This document shows, piece after piece, positions 7,667 through 15,632 of a DNA stretch of 55,956 nt. Each line of letters starts with the position of its first letter. The stretch's first letter is position 1. The DNA is taken from contig JBBKWH010000080.1 of NCBI GenBank assembly GCA_037968855.1, positions 1 through 55,956 on the forward strand, read 5' to 3'. The translations under genes were made by a program, and so were the position numbers. The stretch is from JBBKWH01 sp037968855 (lineage in GTDB: Bacteria; Pseudomonadota; Gammaproteobacteria; Pseudomonadales; Moraxellaceae). The notes beneath the pieces are model-generated. The model was not told the origin of the DNA. It made no database searches and was given only the letters and a program-made list of their open reading frames with translations.

Positions 7667-8431
7667 TTAGTCATCTATTTTGCTGGCGGTACTGCGCATA
7701 AAGGGTGCGCGTTTAAGCCTTGAGACCATCAGACCAATCTCAGAAATTTTATCAATTGACTCTCGCATATCGGCAATGATTTCAATGTGATCGGTAAGCG
7801 TGGCGATTTTTTCGATTGAAGGCTGCATGGTGGCAATAATTTCGATATGTGCACGCAAGGCAGAAATATCATCAATGGTCTGCCGCATATCAGCAATCGC
7901 TTCGATATTATCGGTCACATCTGCAATTTTTTGAATCGCGTCATACATACCTGCAATCGTTTGCAAATTATCGGTCACTGACGAAATTTTGTAGACCGAG
8001 TTATACATCTGGGCAATGGTTTTGATGTCGGTACTCATCTCACCCACACTGCTACCAATACTTGCTACCGGCCCAGTCATTTTGGCAATTTGATCGATTG
8101 GCTGGCGCATTTGCGCAATCGCATTCAGATCGCTACTGAGCAGTACTACACGATTGATTAACTCAAATACCAAACGCAATACAGCCAAACCTGTAATCCA
8201 CAACATCGGCACCACAATCACGGCTACCACCGCCCAGATCACCGAGTGTAAGACCGCCCAAACCATTAACGTCAATCCAGCCAAGCACCAGCCAAACGAC
8301 AACAAGCCATACAGCAAAGATAAAAACGCAGGCTGCAATGCCCCACCAGCAAGCTGCCGATGACTCAGCACTTCTAGTAATGGAGAAAAATACTGCTTCA
8401 TCCGCAGTCGTGTGGTCTGTGTGTGTACCAT
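7667..8431 (-). CDS. DUF4282-like membrane protein with tandem 20-residue helical repeats
   Basis: A 254-residue protein. Two hydrophobic segments (about residues 36-60 and 62-88) precede an arginine- and glutamate-containing LRLVFELINR stretch, the pattern of DUF4282 proteins. From residue 102 on, the protein is a repeat array: one 20-residue unit at 102-121, a short 14-residue break, then five consecutive 20-residue units at 136-235. The unit pattern is I-x-x-I-A-x-M-x-x-x-I-x-x-I-A-(x)5, predicting long helices with a non-heptad hydrophobic stripe. I chose ATG 8431 because GGGAGAG lies seven bases upstream; the open frame runs further upstream but that part has no support. Role unknown; a membrane-anchored helical rod or scaffold is plausible. 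Confidence 0.75.
   Translation of the reverse strand: MVHTQTTRLRMKQYFSPLLEVLSHRQLAGGALQPAFLSLLYGLLSFGWCLAGLTLMVWAVLHSVIWAVVAVIVVPMLWITGLAVLRLVFELINRVVLLSSDLNAIAQMRQPIDQIAKMTGPVASIGSSVGEMSTDIKTIAQMYNSVYKISSVTDNLQTIAGMYDAIQKIADVTDNIEAIADMRQTIDDISALRAHIEIIATMQPSIEKIATLTDHIEIIADMRESIDKISEIGLMVSRLKRAPFMRSTASKIDD
7727..8026 (-). repeat. Five tandem 60-bp coding repeats
   Basis: The coding sequence for residues 136-235 of the DUF4282-like protein is five back-to-back 60-bp units, diverged in sequence but fixed in length. The protein-level consensus is conserved while third positions vary, so the array is old and under selection rather than a recent slippage product. Confidence 0.8.
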
Positions 8432-8642
8432 ATCTAACTCTCCCATGGCGCTGACGATGATGGCAGAAAACAACATCTTTACCCATCTTAAAGCCATCAA
8501 ATGACAGCTCAGACAGCACCTGAAGACTAGGGTAGCAAAGCCAGTGCCATACAAGAATCGACGGCCACCATCAAGCCACATAAAACAGGGTAAACACTCG
8601 CAAAACTCACACGCAGATCGCCTCAAGCTGTCTGACATGGCA

Positions 8643-8669
8643 TAAAAAACCACACCCGAAGGTGTGTTT
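8643..8669 (-). terminator. Terminator with UUCG tetraloop after the VWA gene
   Basis: Read on the minus strand, CACACC-TTCG-GGTGTG followed by GTTTTTT is a textbook stable stem-loop and U-tract, about 30 bases past the VWA gene stop codon. It ends the moxR-VWA transcript. Confidence 0.88.
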
Positions 8670-8698
8670 AGTCATTAACCAACACGTCAGCGAACCGC

Positions 8699-9886
8699 TT
8701 AACGGGCCAAATAACGGGTCATGTCCTCAACGCCTTTGAGACTCATTGGAAACATATGCTCCTCAAAAATCTCTTTAATACCAGCGATGGATTGGGTGTA
8801 ATTCCAGTAACGATCATCTTCTGGATTTAACCATGCCGTCTTACTAAAATGCTGACGCACACGCTGTAGCCAAACAGCACCCGCTTCATCGTTCATGTAC
8901 TCGACCGAACCACCTTCGCTAAACAATTCATACGGCGCCATGCTGGCATCGCCGACAAAAATCACCCGATAATCTTTACCATAGGTATGCAACAAATCCC
9001 ACGTCTCCATCCGGCTACTTGAGCGACGTAGATTGTCTTTCCACACATAGTCATACAGACAGTTGTGAAAATAAAAAAACTCTAGCGTCTTAAACTCGCT
9101 TTTGGCCGCACTAAACAGCTTTTCGCACTGCTCAACATACGGATCCATTGAGCCACCAATATCAAACAGCATCAACACCTTGACCCGATTGCGACGCTCA
9201 GGTACCAATTGAATATCCAGCATGCCTTGGCGTGCGGTCGAATCAATGGTCTTATTAATATCGAGTTCTTCTGCCGCACCTTGACGAGCAAAACGACGCA
9301 GGCGGCGCAATGCAATTTGCATTTGACGTGTGCCAAGCAATTGATTGTCATCTAGGTTTTGGAATTGGCGTTTTTCCCAGACTTTAACTGCCGATTTTTT
9401 GCGTGATGGCCCACCAATTCGCACACCTTCAGGATGATCACCAAACGCACCAAACGGCGATGTGCCGCCTGTACCGATCATCTTGTTGCCGCCTTGGTGC
9501 TTTTTGTGCTGCTCACGCAAACGCTCTTCAAGCATTTTCATCAGCTCTTCAAGCGAACCGGCTTTTTCGAGTTCGGCTCGCTCTTCGGCGCTGAGATTTT
9601 TTTCGAGCAGCTCAAGGTCTAGCCATTCTTTGGGTAGTTTATGCAACTGATTCAACAGACTGTCTGTGTCTAAAGAATCAATCCCATCAAAATATGCCTT
9701 CATGGCACGGTCAAATTTGTCGTAGTGTCGCTCGTCTTTGACCATACATAGACGGATCAGCTCGTACAGATCTTCACGATCTGCAAACACCACACCCGAA
9801 GCCAATGCAGCATTCAGATCAAGTAACTCTGTGGTGCTGACCGGCACACCATATTTGCGCAGGGTATAAAACAAATTGACGAACAT
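8699..9886 (-). CDS. VWA (CoxE-like) domain protein, partner of MoxR
   Basis: A 395-residue protein with a C-terminal von Willebrand factor A domain. The metal-ion-dependent adhesion motif is present as DIGGSMD (about residues 242-248), followed by FVGDASMAP, typical of the CoxE-like VWA family. The middle is charged and helical (about residues 95-130, rich in Glu, Lys and Leu). Such proteins work with MoxR AAA+ ATPases as metal-insertion or assembly chaperones; the client is unknown here. It lies 131 bases downstream of the moxR gene. ATG 9886 was preferred over the GTG two codons upstream because AAAGG lies seven bases before it. Confidence 0.88.
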   Translation of the reverse strand: MFVNLFYTLRKYGVPVSTTELLDLNAALASGVVFADREDLYELIRLCMVKDERHYDKFDRAMKAYFDGIDSLDTDSLLNQLHKLPKEWLDLELLEKNLSAEERAELEKAGSLEELMKMLEERLREQHKKHQGGNKMIGTGGTSPFGAFGDHPEGVRIGGPSRKKSAVKVWEKRQFQNLDDNQLLGTRQMQIALRRLRRFARQGAAEELDINKTIDSTARQGMLDIQLVPERRNRVKVLMLFDIGGSMDPYVEQCEKLFSAAKSEFKTLEFFYFHNCLYDYVWKDNLRRSSSRMETWDLLHTYGKDYRVIFVGDASMAPYELFSEGGSVEYMNDEAGAVWLQRVRQHFSKTAWLNPEDDRYWNYTQSIAGIKEIFEEHMFPMSLKGVEDMTRYLAR

Positions 9887-10017
9887 GACCACACCTTTTG
9901 TCTAATCCCTGCGCACTCATCAGCATACGCAGGCCTGTCCTGTAACCGATCAACAACCACGTCACGGCCATTCATATCAGCCCATGACCATTTGATTAGC
10001 CATCGGCTGTGATTGAC

Positions 10018-10872
10018 TTAACGACGGGTCATAAAGGCCAAACGCTCAAGCAATTGAACATCTTGCTCGTTTTTGAGTAGTGCGCCATATAACGGTGGAA
10101 TCGCCGACTTATTGTCACGATTACGCAGCACATCGTCTGGCATATCATCGGCCATCAACAGGGTCAGCCAATCAATCAACTCGCTGGTCGATGGTGGTTT
10201 TTTTAGGCCAGAGACCTGACGCAACTTAAAGAAAATCTGTAAAGCATCAGACACCAAGGTCTCGCGAATCTTGGGAAAGTGCACATCAATAATCTGACGC
10301 ATCGTGGCTTCGTCAGGAAACTGAATGTAATGGAAGAAACAACGACGCAAGAACGCATCGGGCAATTCTTTTTCGTTGTTTGAGGTGATGATAATCACTG
10401 GACGATGCTTGGCGCTGACCGTTTGGTTAGTCTCATACACATAAAACGACATCCGGTCGAGTTCGTGCAGCAAATCGTTTGGAAACTCGATATCAGCCTT
10501 GTCGATTTCGTCGATCAGCAACACCACACGTTCATCGCTGTCAAAGGCTTCCCACAACTTGCCTTTTTTGATGTAGTTGGCAATGTCGTAAACTTTGTCC
10601 TCGCCCAACTGACTGTCACGCAGACGCGATACCGCATCGTACTCATACAAGCCTTGCTGCGCTTTGGTGGTCGATTTGATATGCCACGTGATCAACTTCA
10701 TGCCAAGGCTGGCGGCAACTTGCTCGGCCAGCAAGGTTTTGCCGGTACCCGGCTCGCCTTTAACCAACAATGGCTTTTGCAAGGCGCGTGCAGCGTGCAC
10801 CGCAAGGGTCAGCCCTTCGGTGGCAATGTATTCATCGGTACTTTCAAAACGCTTGGACTGGGGCGTAGTCAT
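10018..10872 (-). CDS. MoxR-family AAA+ ATPase
   Basis: A 284-residue AAA+ ATPase of the MoxR family. Walker A is GEPGTGKT (39-46) and Walker B is LLIDEIDKAD (about 118-127). The sensor 1 segment (IIITSNNEKELPDAFLRRC) with its arginine finger region follows, then a helical lid. MoxR proteins act as chaperones that remodel or activate enzyme complexes, usually with the VWA protein encoded beside them, as found here. The gene is 32 bases downstream of a small membrane protein gene on the same strand, so the trio may be one operational unit, with the membrane protein a possible anchor. This last point is inference from position only. Confidence 0.92.
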   Translation of the reverse strand: MTTPQSKRFESTDEYIATEGLTLAVHAARALQKPLLVKGEPGTGKTLLAEQVAASLGMKLITWHIKSTTKAQQGLYEYDAVSRLRDSQLGEDKVYDIANYIKKGKLWEAFDSDERVVLLIDEIDKADIEFPNDLLHELDRMSFYVYETNQTVSAKHRPVIIITSNNEKELPDAFLRRCFFHYIQFPDEATMRQIIDVHFPKIRETLVSDALQIFFKLRQVSGLKKPPSTSELIDWLTLLMADDMPDDVLRNRDNKSAIPPLYGALLKNEQDVQLLERLAFMTRR

Positions 10873-10904
10873 ACAATCAACCTAATTCAAAAAAGAACGT
10901 CAGC

Positions 10905-11294
10905 TTAAAGAGGGCGACGGCGCATGCGCTCAACCAAAAAGCCAATCAAAAATCCAACTGCGATCACCAACAACATCGGCAACAAGCTAGAAAAAAACAG
11001 CATGCTGTCTTTAATGACCACACCAAACAATAACCCAATCACGGCTGGCGCGATTTGGCCATTTGGCCCTTCTGTCACCGTTGGCGTGCATAAAATGGCC
11101 AAGAGCACGATCCAACTCATCCCACCAAGGGTACGCGGCAAGCGTCGAGCCACCGTCCACCATAACCAGAGCACCAAGATCGTTCCACCAAGGTAGATAC
11201 TGATGGCCAAGGTGTATTCCGGCACACCATCAAACAAATGTCGCCAAACGTTAAAGCCGGACTCGATATGATCAATTAGCTCTTCGGAGGTCAT
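10905..11294 (-). CDS. Small membrane protein, unknown function
   Basis: A 129-residue protein with a soluble N-terminus (about 25 residues) and several hydrophobic segments (about 28-48, 58-76, 80-100 and 103-123), ending in a basic RMRRRPL tail that suggests a cytoplasmic C-terminus. I do not recognise it. Its ATG overlaps the ycgL stop codon as ATGA, so it is translationally coupled to ycgL, and it is followed 32 bases later by the MoxR ATPase gene. Confidence 0.7.
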   Translation of the reverse strand: MTSEELIDHIESGFNVWRHLFDGVPEYTLAISIYLGGTILVLWLWWTVARRLPRTLGGMSWIVLLAILCTPTVTEGPNGQIAPAVIGLLFGVVIKDSMLFFSSLLPMLLVIAVGFLIGFLVERMRRRPL

Positions 11295-11596
11295 GCGCCA
11301 CGCAATCCTTCAGGCGGCAAGGCATTGGGCTGCAACAGACCATCAGGTGGCAGTTGCAAAAAATAGCCTTGGCCTTGCAATAATTCAAGCACTTGCTGAA
11401 TAGACACACGCGCCAGTTTAGGCGTTTGTGATAAGTCCAAGTGCATAACAAACTTAGGACGGCCTAAAGCCTTGCGCACCGGTTCTGGGAGCACAGCCAA
11501 AGGATCGAGCGTATCCGTATCATCCGGATAGTTTGGACGGGCGATGTAGGCATACATCTCGTCGCGGGTACTAGCTTTGTAGATATCGCAGTGCAT
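11291..11596 (-). CDS. YcgL domain protein
   Basis: A 101-residue protein matching the YcgL family: the start MHCDIYKASTRDEMYAYI, the middle LGRPKFVMHLDLS, and the end LLQGQGYFLQLPPDG correspond to the conserved blocks of E. coli YcgL. The family has a small alpha/beta fold and no established biochemical role. As in Pseudomonas it follows the RNase D gene on the same strand, here with a gap of 122 bases. ATG 11596 matches the family start; the longer open frame upstream has no family support. Confidence 0.9.
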   Translation of the reverse strand: MHCDIYKASTRDEMYAYIARPNYPDDTDTLDPLAVLPEPVRKALGRPKFVMHLDLSQTPKLARVSIQQVLELLQGQGYFLQLPPDGLLQPNALPPEGLRGA

Positions 11597-11718
11597 GAAA
11601 AAATGATCTATCAGGCAATCAGTGTACAAGCATACACTAAGTACCCTACGCATCAAATTGATCTGCGAACGCATCAGTCAGTCAAAATGATCAATTGGTC
11701 TTTATTCTGTGCTTGGCA

Positions 11719-12870
11719 TCAATCGGCAACCGGTGCCATCTCGACCGCCAACACATCACGCTGACTCGACATGAGCGACAAAATCGGTCGGGTCAAGATC
11801 TCATAGCGCCAACCCAGCAACCACGGCGGCAAGGTCCGCTCATCGGTACTGCGTGCGGTATGCATTAACATGGCATTGAGCCATTTTTTGCGTAGCAGCA
11901 CCTCAACAGGCACTTGGGTTTCTTCGCTGATCATGGCGGTAAACGATTGTACTTGCTCAAGCAAATCTGCACTACGTTGGCGATATGGGCGTGGTAGACG
12001 CTCTGGCCATAAGGACTCATCCGGCACATAACGCAGCAAATCCAAAATAGTTTTGCCATGCTCACGGATCACATTGGCGCGCATATCACGGATTTTTTGT
12101 AGCTGATAGGCATTGATCGGTTGCTGATCCAGCAAATCACACAAGCTGCTATTTTTAAGAATAAAACTACGTGGTTGATTGGTCGCACGGGCAATTTGCT
12201 CTCGCCAAACGCACAACTGCTGCAACTGTGCCAACTGCCGACGACTATGCCGAAACGTGCCAACATCTTGATACAGATCGGCCAGCGGCGTCTCGCTGGC
12301 AATCTCACGAGCGCAGGTTTGGCAATCTTCAAGCACCATGTCCCACTGATCAAGCGCTTGCAATTGCTCACGAATCCTCGCCGCCAACTTGGGCAAATAA
12401 ATCACATCATTGGCCGCATAATGCATTTGCTCAGGCCGTAAGGGACGTGCCAACCAATCCGAGCGGGTCTCGCCTTTATCGACATGAATACCCAACTCTT
12501 GCTGCAACGCTTGTTGGTAGCTCATCTGCAAGCCATGACCCAAAAATGACAAGCCAATCTGGGTATCAAACAAATTATCCAACGGCTTTTGTGCCGAATA
12601 ATAATGAATCAGATCAAGGTCTTCACTACAGGCATGCAGCACATTTTGGCGCGCATTAAAAATCAATAACCATAGATCGGTAAAGTCGAGTGACTGACCA
12701 TCTAATAAATAGACACGGCCATCTACATTAATCTGAAGTAAGCCTAATCGAGGCCAGAGGGTATTGACCTTAATAAACTCGGTATCTAAAAAGTAAGTAT
12801 CGGTATGGGCCATATGGCCATACAGCTCACCCAATTGGTCCTGATGATTCAGGAATGTAAAACCATCCAT
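11719..12870 (-). CDS. rnd: Ribonuclease D
   Basis: A 383-residue 3'-5' exoribonuclease that trims tRNA and other stable RNA precursors. The DEDD exonuclease motifs are visible: YFLDTEFIK (motif I, about residue 27 on), the HACSEDLDL region (motif II), and HYAANDVIYLP (motif III, a YxxxD type). An HRDC domain follows (REQIARATNQPRSFILKNSSL), as in canonical RNase D. Length is normal. The start MDGFTFLN places motif I about 27 residues in, which fits the family; a ribosome-binding site is weak. It precedes ycgL. Confidence 0.94.
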   Translation of the reverse strand: MDGFTFLNHQDQLGELYGHMAHTDTYFLDTEFIKVNTLWPRLGLLQINVDGRVYLLDGQSLDFTDLWLLIFNARQNVLHACSEDLDLIHYYSAQKPLDNLFDTQIGLSFLGHGLQMSYQQALQQELGIHVDKGETRSDWLARPLRPEQMHYAANDVIYLPKLAARIREQLQALDQWDMVLEDCQTCAREIASETPLADLYQDVGTFRHSRRQLAQLQQLCVWREQIARATNQPRSFILKNSSLCDLLDQQPINAYQLQKIRDMRANVIREHGKTILDLLRYVPDESLWPERLPRPYRQRSADLLEQVQSFTAMISEETQVPVEVLLRKKWLNAMLMHTARSTDERTLPPWLLGWRYEILTRPILSLMSSQRDVLAVEMAPVAD

Positions 12871-13022
12871 GTGATGCGTGCAGTCCTATTCAAAAATCGG
12901 GTCCGGTTAAGACAATTGCAATCCACACCGGATAGTGGATGAGCACAAAATCAAATAATCACAGCTGCGACGGCCGCTAACGATAACGCCGCGTGGTTGA
13001 CATGCGACAAACGCTTGATGCA

Positions 13023-13619
13023 TTAGCGCACAGTCAACCGATACTGTAACGCTTGGCTTAGGGTATGACTATCAACATATTCTAGCTCGCCCCCTTGCGG
13101 TACACCTTGCGCAATGCGGGTCATCCGAACAGGCAGGTATTTGGTCACTTCTTGCAAATAATGTGCCGTGGCCTGACCTTCGACCGTGGCATTGGTGGCC
13201 AACACCACCTCTTCAATCGGTTCGTGGTTCAAACGCGCCAGCAATTGCGGAACGCCTATTTCGTCGGGGCCAATGCCATCTAACGGCGACAAATGCCCAC
13301 CCAGCACAAAATAACGCCCACGAAAACTACCGCTATGCTCAATCGCTGCGACATCGGCAGGCGACTCCACCACACACAGCAAACGCTCATCGCGCTGTTT
13401 GGATTGGCAGATATTGCAGACATCTTCATCAGACAACGAGCGACACACCGTGCATTGTCGCACGGTTTGCATCGCTTGCTCCAAAGCATGTGCCAGTTCC
13501 AATGCCCCGCTACGATTGCGGGACAACAGATGCAAGGCCATCCGCTGAGCTGATTTTGGTCCAATACCGGGTAAAACTCGCAGGCGTTGAACCAGTTGAT
13601 CAAAGCTCGGGGTAAACAA
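13023..13619 (-). CDS. recR: Recombination mediator protein RecR, TTG start
   Basis: A 198-residue protein that works with RecF and RecO to load RecA at gaps. It has the N-terminal helix-hairpin-helix (LPGIGPKSAQRMA), a four-cysteine zinc finger (CTVC and CNIC), a Toprim domain (LLCVVESPADVAAIE) and the C-terminal QGVPQGGELEYVD motif. The start has to be TTG at 13619: the preceding codon in the same frame is the TAA stop of ybaB, and the family N-terminus (MFTPSFDQLVQRLRVLPG) begins exactly there. An AGGA sequence inside the ybaB end lies nine bases upstream. The two genes are thus in the same frame and separated by one stop codon only, implying tight translational coupling. Confidence 0.96.
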   Translation of the reverse strand: MFTPSFDQLVQRLRVLPGIGPKSAQRMALHLLSRNRSGALELAHALEQAMQTVRQCTVCRSLSDEDVCNICQSKQRDERLLCVVESPADVAAIEHSGSFRGRYFVLGGHLSPLDGIGPDEIGVPQLLARLNHEPIEEVVLATNATVEGQATAHYLQEVTKYLPVRMTRIAQGVPQGGELEYVDSHTLSQALQYRLTVR

Positions 13620-13949
13620 TTAGAACATTCCTGCCAAACCTGGCGGTAGACCCATGCCTGAGTTAGCGCTGTTCATGGTTTCTTCGGCCAAGGCCTCGGC
13701 TTGACGCACCGCATCATTGATCGCAGCGGCAATCAAATCTTCAATCATGTCTGGCTCATCTTTAAGCAGCTCTGGATCAATCGACAAACGCTTGACCACA
13801 AAACGACCGGTCATGGTGACTTTGACCAAACCACCGCCTGCTTCGGCTTGCACTTCTGTGGTCGCCAGTTGCTCTTTGGCTTTTTTGACATTGCCTTCCA
13901 TGTCTTTTTGCATGCGCTGGGCTTGCTGCATCAGCATATTAATGTTCAT
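13620..13949 (-). CDS. ybaB: YbaB/EbfC nucleoid-associated protein
   Basis: A 109-residue small DNA-binding protein that forms dimers and coats the nucleoid. The conserved blocks are MQQAQRMQKDMEG at the N-terminus, the VTMTGRFVVKRLSIDPELL strand pair and the AAINDAVRQAEALAEE helix, with a glycine- and methionine-rich end (GMGLPPGLAGMF). ATG 13949 is chosen because GGAGAG lies six bases upstream. Its TAA stop is directly followed, in the same frame, by the recR start codon. In many relatives dnaX precedes this pair; here metZ is upstream. Confidence 0.95.
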   Translation of the reverse strand: MNINMLMQQAQRMQKDMEGNVKKAKEQLATTEVQAEAGGGLVKVTMTGRFVVKRLSIDPELLKDEPDMIEDLIAAAINDAVRQAEALAEETMNSANSGMGLPPGLAGMF

Positions 13950-14076
13950 CAAACACTCTCCAGTTGGGGGTTATTTCATTACATGACGTGGCCTGTTGCT
14001 GCACCATCGATGACATCACATTCATCAGATCGGTTACCTTAAGACGGCCACATCACATCCATCATGCCAAAAAAAA

Positions 14077-15273
14077 TCAGCCAATATCCAAACCACGCGC
14101 TAGATCAGCACGAATATCCGCCACATCCTCTAGCCCAACGGATAAGCGAATCAGTCCTTCTGCAATGCCCGCTGCTGCTTTGGCTTCGGCGGACAAACGA
14201 CCATGAGTGGTGGTTGCAGGATGGGTAATGGTGGTTTTGGTATCGCCCAGATTACCTGTTATGGAGACCATTTGCGTAGAATCAATCACTCGCCATGCCG
14301 ATTCGCGGCCCCCTTTGACCACAAAAGAGACAATCCCACCAAATGCGCGCTGTTGACGCACGGCAATCTCGTGGCCTTGGTGGCTTGGCAGACCCGTATA
14401 ATAGACGCGCTCAACTGCGGGATGCTCGGACAACCACGTGGCCAGTTGCAAGGCGCTGGCCGAATGCGCATCCATCCGCAAGCGTAAGGTCTCTAGACCT
14501 TTTAAGAACAACCATGCATTAAACGGGCTCATTGAGGGGCCGCAACTACGCACCACACCCAAGACTTCTTCGAGCAATTTGGCATTGCCAACCACAGCTC
14601 CACCTAAGGCGCGTCCTTGACCATCCAGATACTTGGTGGCCGAGTGAATGACCAAATCCGCACCCAGCTTTAATGGCTGTTGTAAGGCTGGCGTGCAATA
14701 GCAATTATCAACCGCCAGCAAAATATTGTGTGTGTGTGCGATGTCAGCCAAGGCGCGAATATCTACCACTTCAGCCAGCGGATTGCTTGGTGTTTCGCAA
14801 AAGAACAGCTTGGTTTGACCAGCCACAATCGCCGCTTGCCATGCATCCAGATCGGTTAAATCTACAAAGGTGACCGATACACCAAATTTCTTCATGTACT
14901 TATCAAATAGCACTGTTGTTGTGCCAAACACCGCACGCGAACAGACCACATGATCACCAGCAGCCAAAAACGCCAAACTCATCGATAAAATTGCCGCCAT
15001 TCCAGATGCCGTAGCAATACACCGCTCACCCCCTTCTAATGCTGCCAAGCGCTGCTCAAACGCCCGCACAGTTGGGTTAGTAAAGCGCGAATAAATATTG
15101 CAATCTGGAACTTGACCACCAAAGGCTGCGGCTGCCTCGGCGGCATTGGCATACACAAACGACGAGGTCAAAAACATCGCTTCGCTGTGTTCGCCTTCGT
15201 TGGTGCGATGGTGGCCAGTGCGAATGGCCAAGGTATCAAACGACAGTGATTCCGTGTGATCAGACATACTCAT
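14077..15273 (-). CDS. metZ: O-succinylhomoserine sulfhydrylase
   Basis: A PLP-dependent enzyme of the Cys/Met metabolism family, about 398 residues. The PLP lysine lies in HSATKYLDGQGR, with LEGGERCIATASGMAAI and FFCETPSNPLAEV further upstream and GNLGDTKTTITHPATTTH near the end. The overall pattern matches MetZ, which makes homocysteine directly from O-succinylhomoserine and sulfide; O-acetylhomoserine use cannot be excluded. ATG 15273 has GCCGGAA seven bases upstream; a second ATG two codons later is possible. A short dyad, AGGTG-caa-CACCT, lies just upstream of the gene (around 15288-15300) and might be an operator or leader hairpin. It is the first gene of the long minus-strand run. Confidence 0.93.
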   Translation of the reverse strand: MSMSDHTESLSFDTLAIRTGHHRTNEGEHSEAMFLTSSFVYANAAEAAAAFGGQVPDCNIYSRFTNPTVRAFEQRLAALEGGERCIATASGMAAILSMSLAFLAAGDHVVCSRAVFGTTTVLFDKYMKKFGVSVTFVDLTDLDAWQAAIVAGQTKLFFCETPSNPLAEVVDIRALADIAHTHNILLAVDNCYCTPALQQPLKLGADLVIHSATKYLDGQGRALGGAVVGNAKLLEEVLGVVRSCGPSMSPFNAWLFLKGLETLRLRMDAHSASALQLATWLSEHPAVERVYYTGLPSHQGHEIAVRQQRAFGGIVSFVVKGGRESAWRVIDSTQMVSITGNLGDTKTTITHPATTTHGRLSAEAKAAAGIAEGLIRLSVGLEDVADIRADLARGLDIG

Positions 15274-15632
15274 ACACATTCCGGCAGGTGCAACACCTGT
15301 CCTATTGGGCAAAAAAATCGTTCGTCATTGTGAAAGCCTACCGATAACCCGTCAAGCAACAGATCTGAACAAATCGTTGGGTTTTTGGCGCTGGCAACCC
15401 TGTGGCTTAGGCATTCTTGCTACAAACGTATTGGCATCTTGGGTTTGGCCATTGGCCATTGATAACGGCAGAATGGACATTCGGGCCAGATCATCACAGC
15501 ACAAGCTTTGTTATGCTCATGACAATGAGGCATGTCATCTGGCTGATCCATTGACGGCTCACGGCCAATACGGCTGTCATGCTGTTCATCGTTCGTGGAT
15601 GAGACCTGCCATTGATCCGTTGGAGTTGTTCT

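Noticed and set aside
7616..7680. Inverted repeat (TAATCC ... GGATTA) between the two convergent membrane-protein genes as a terminator
   Set aside because: Short stem and no U-tract in either direction.
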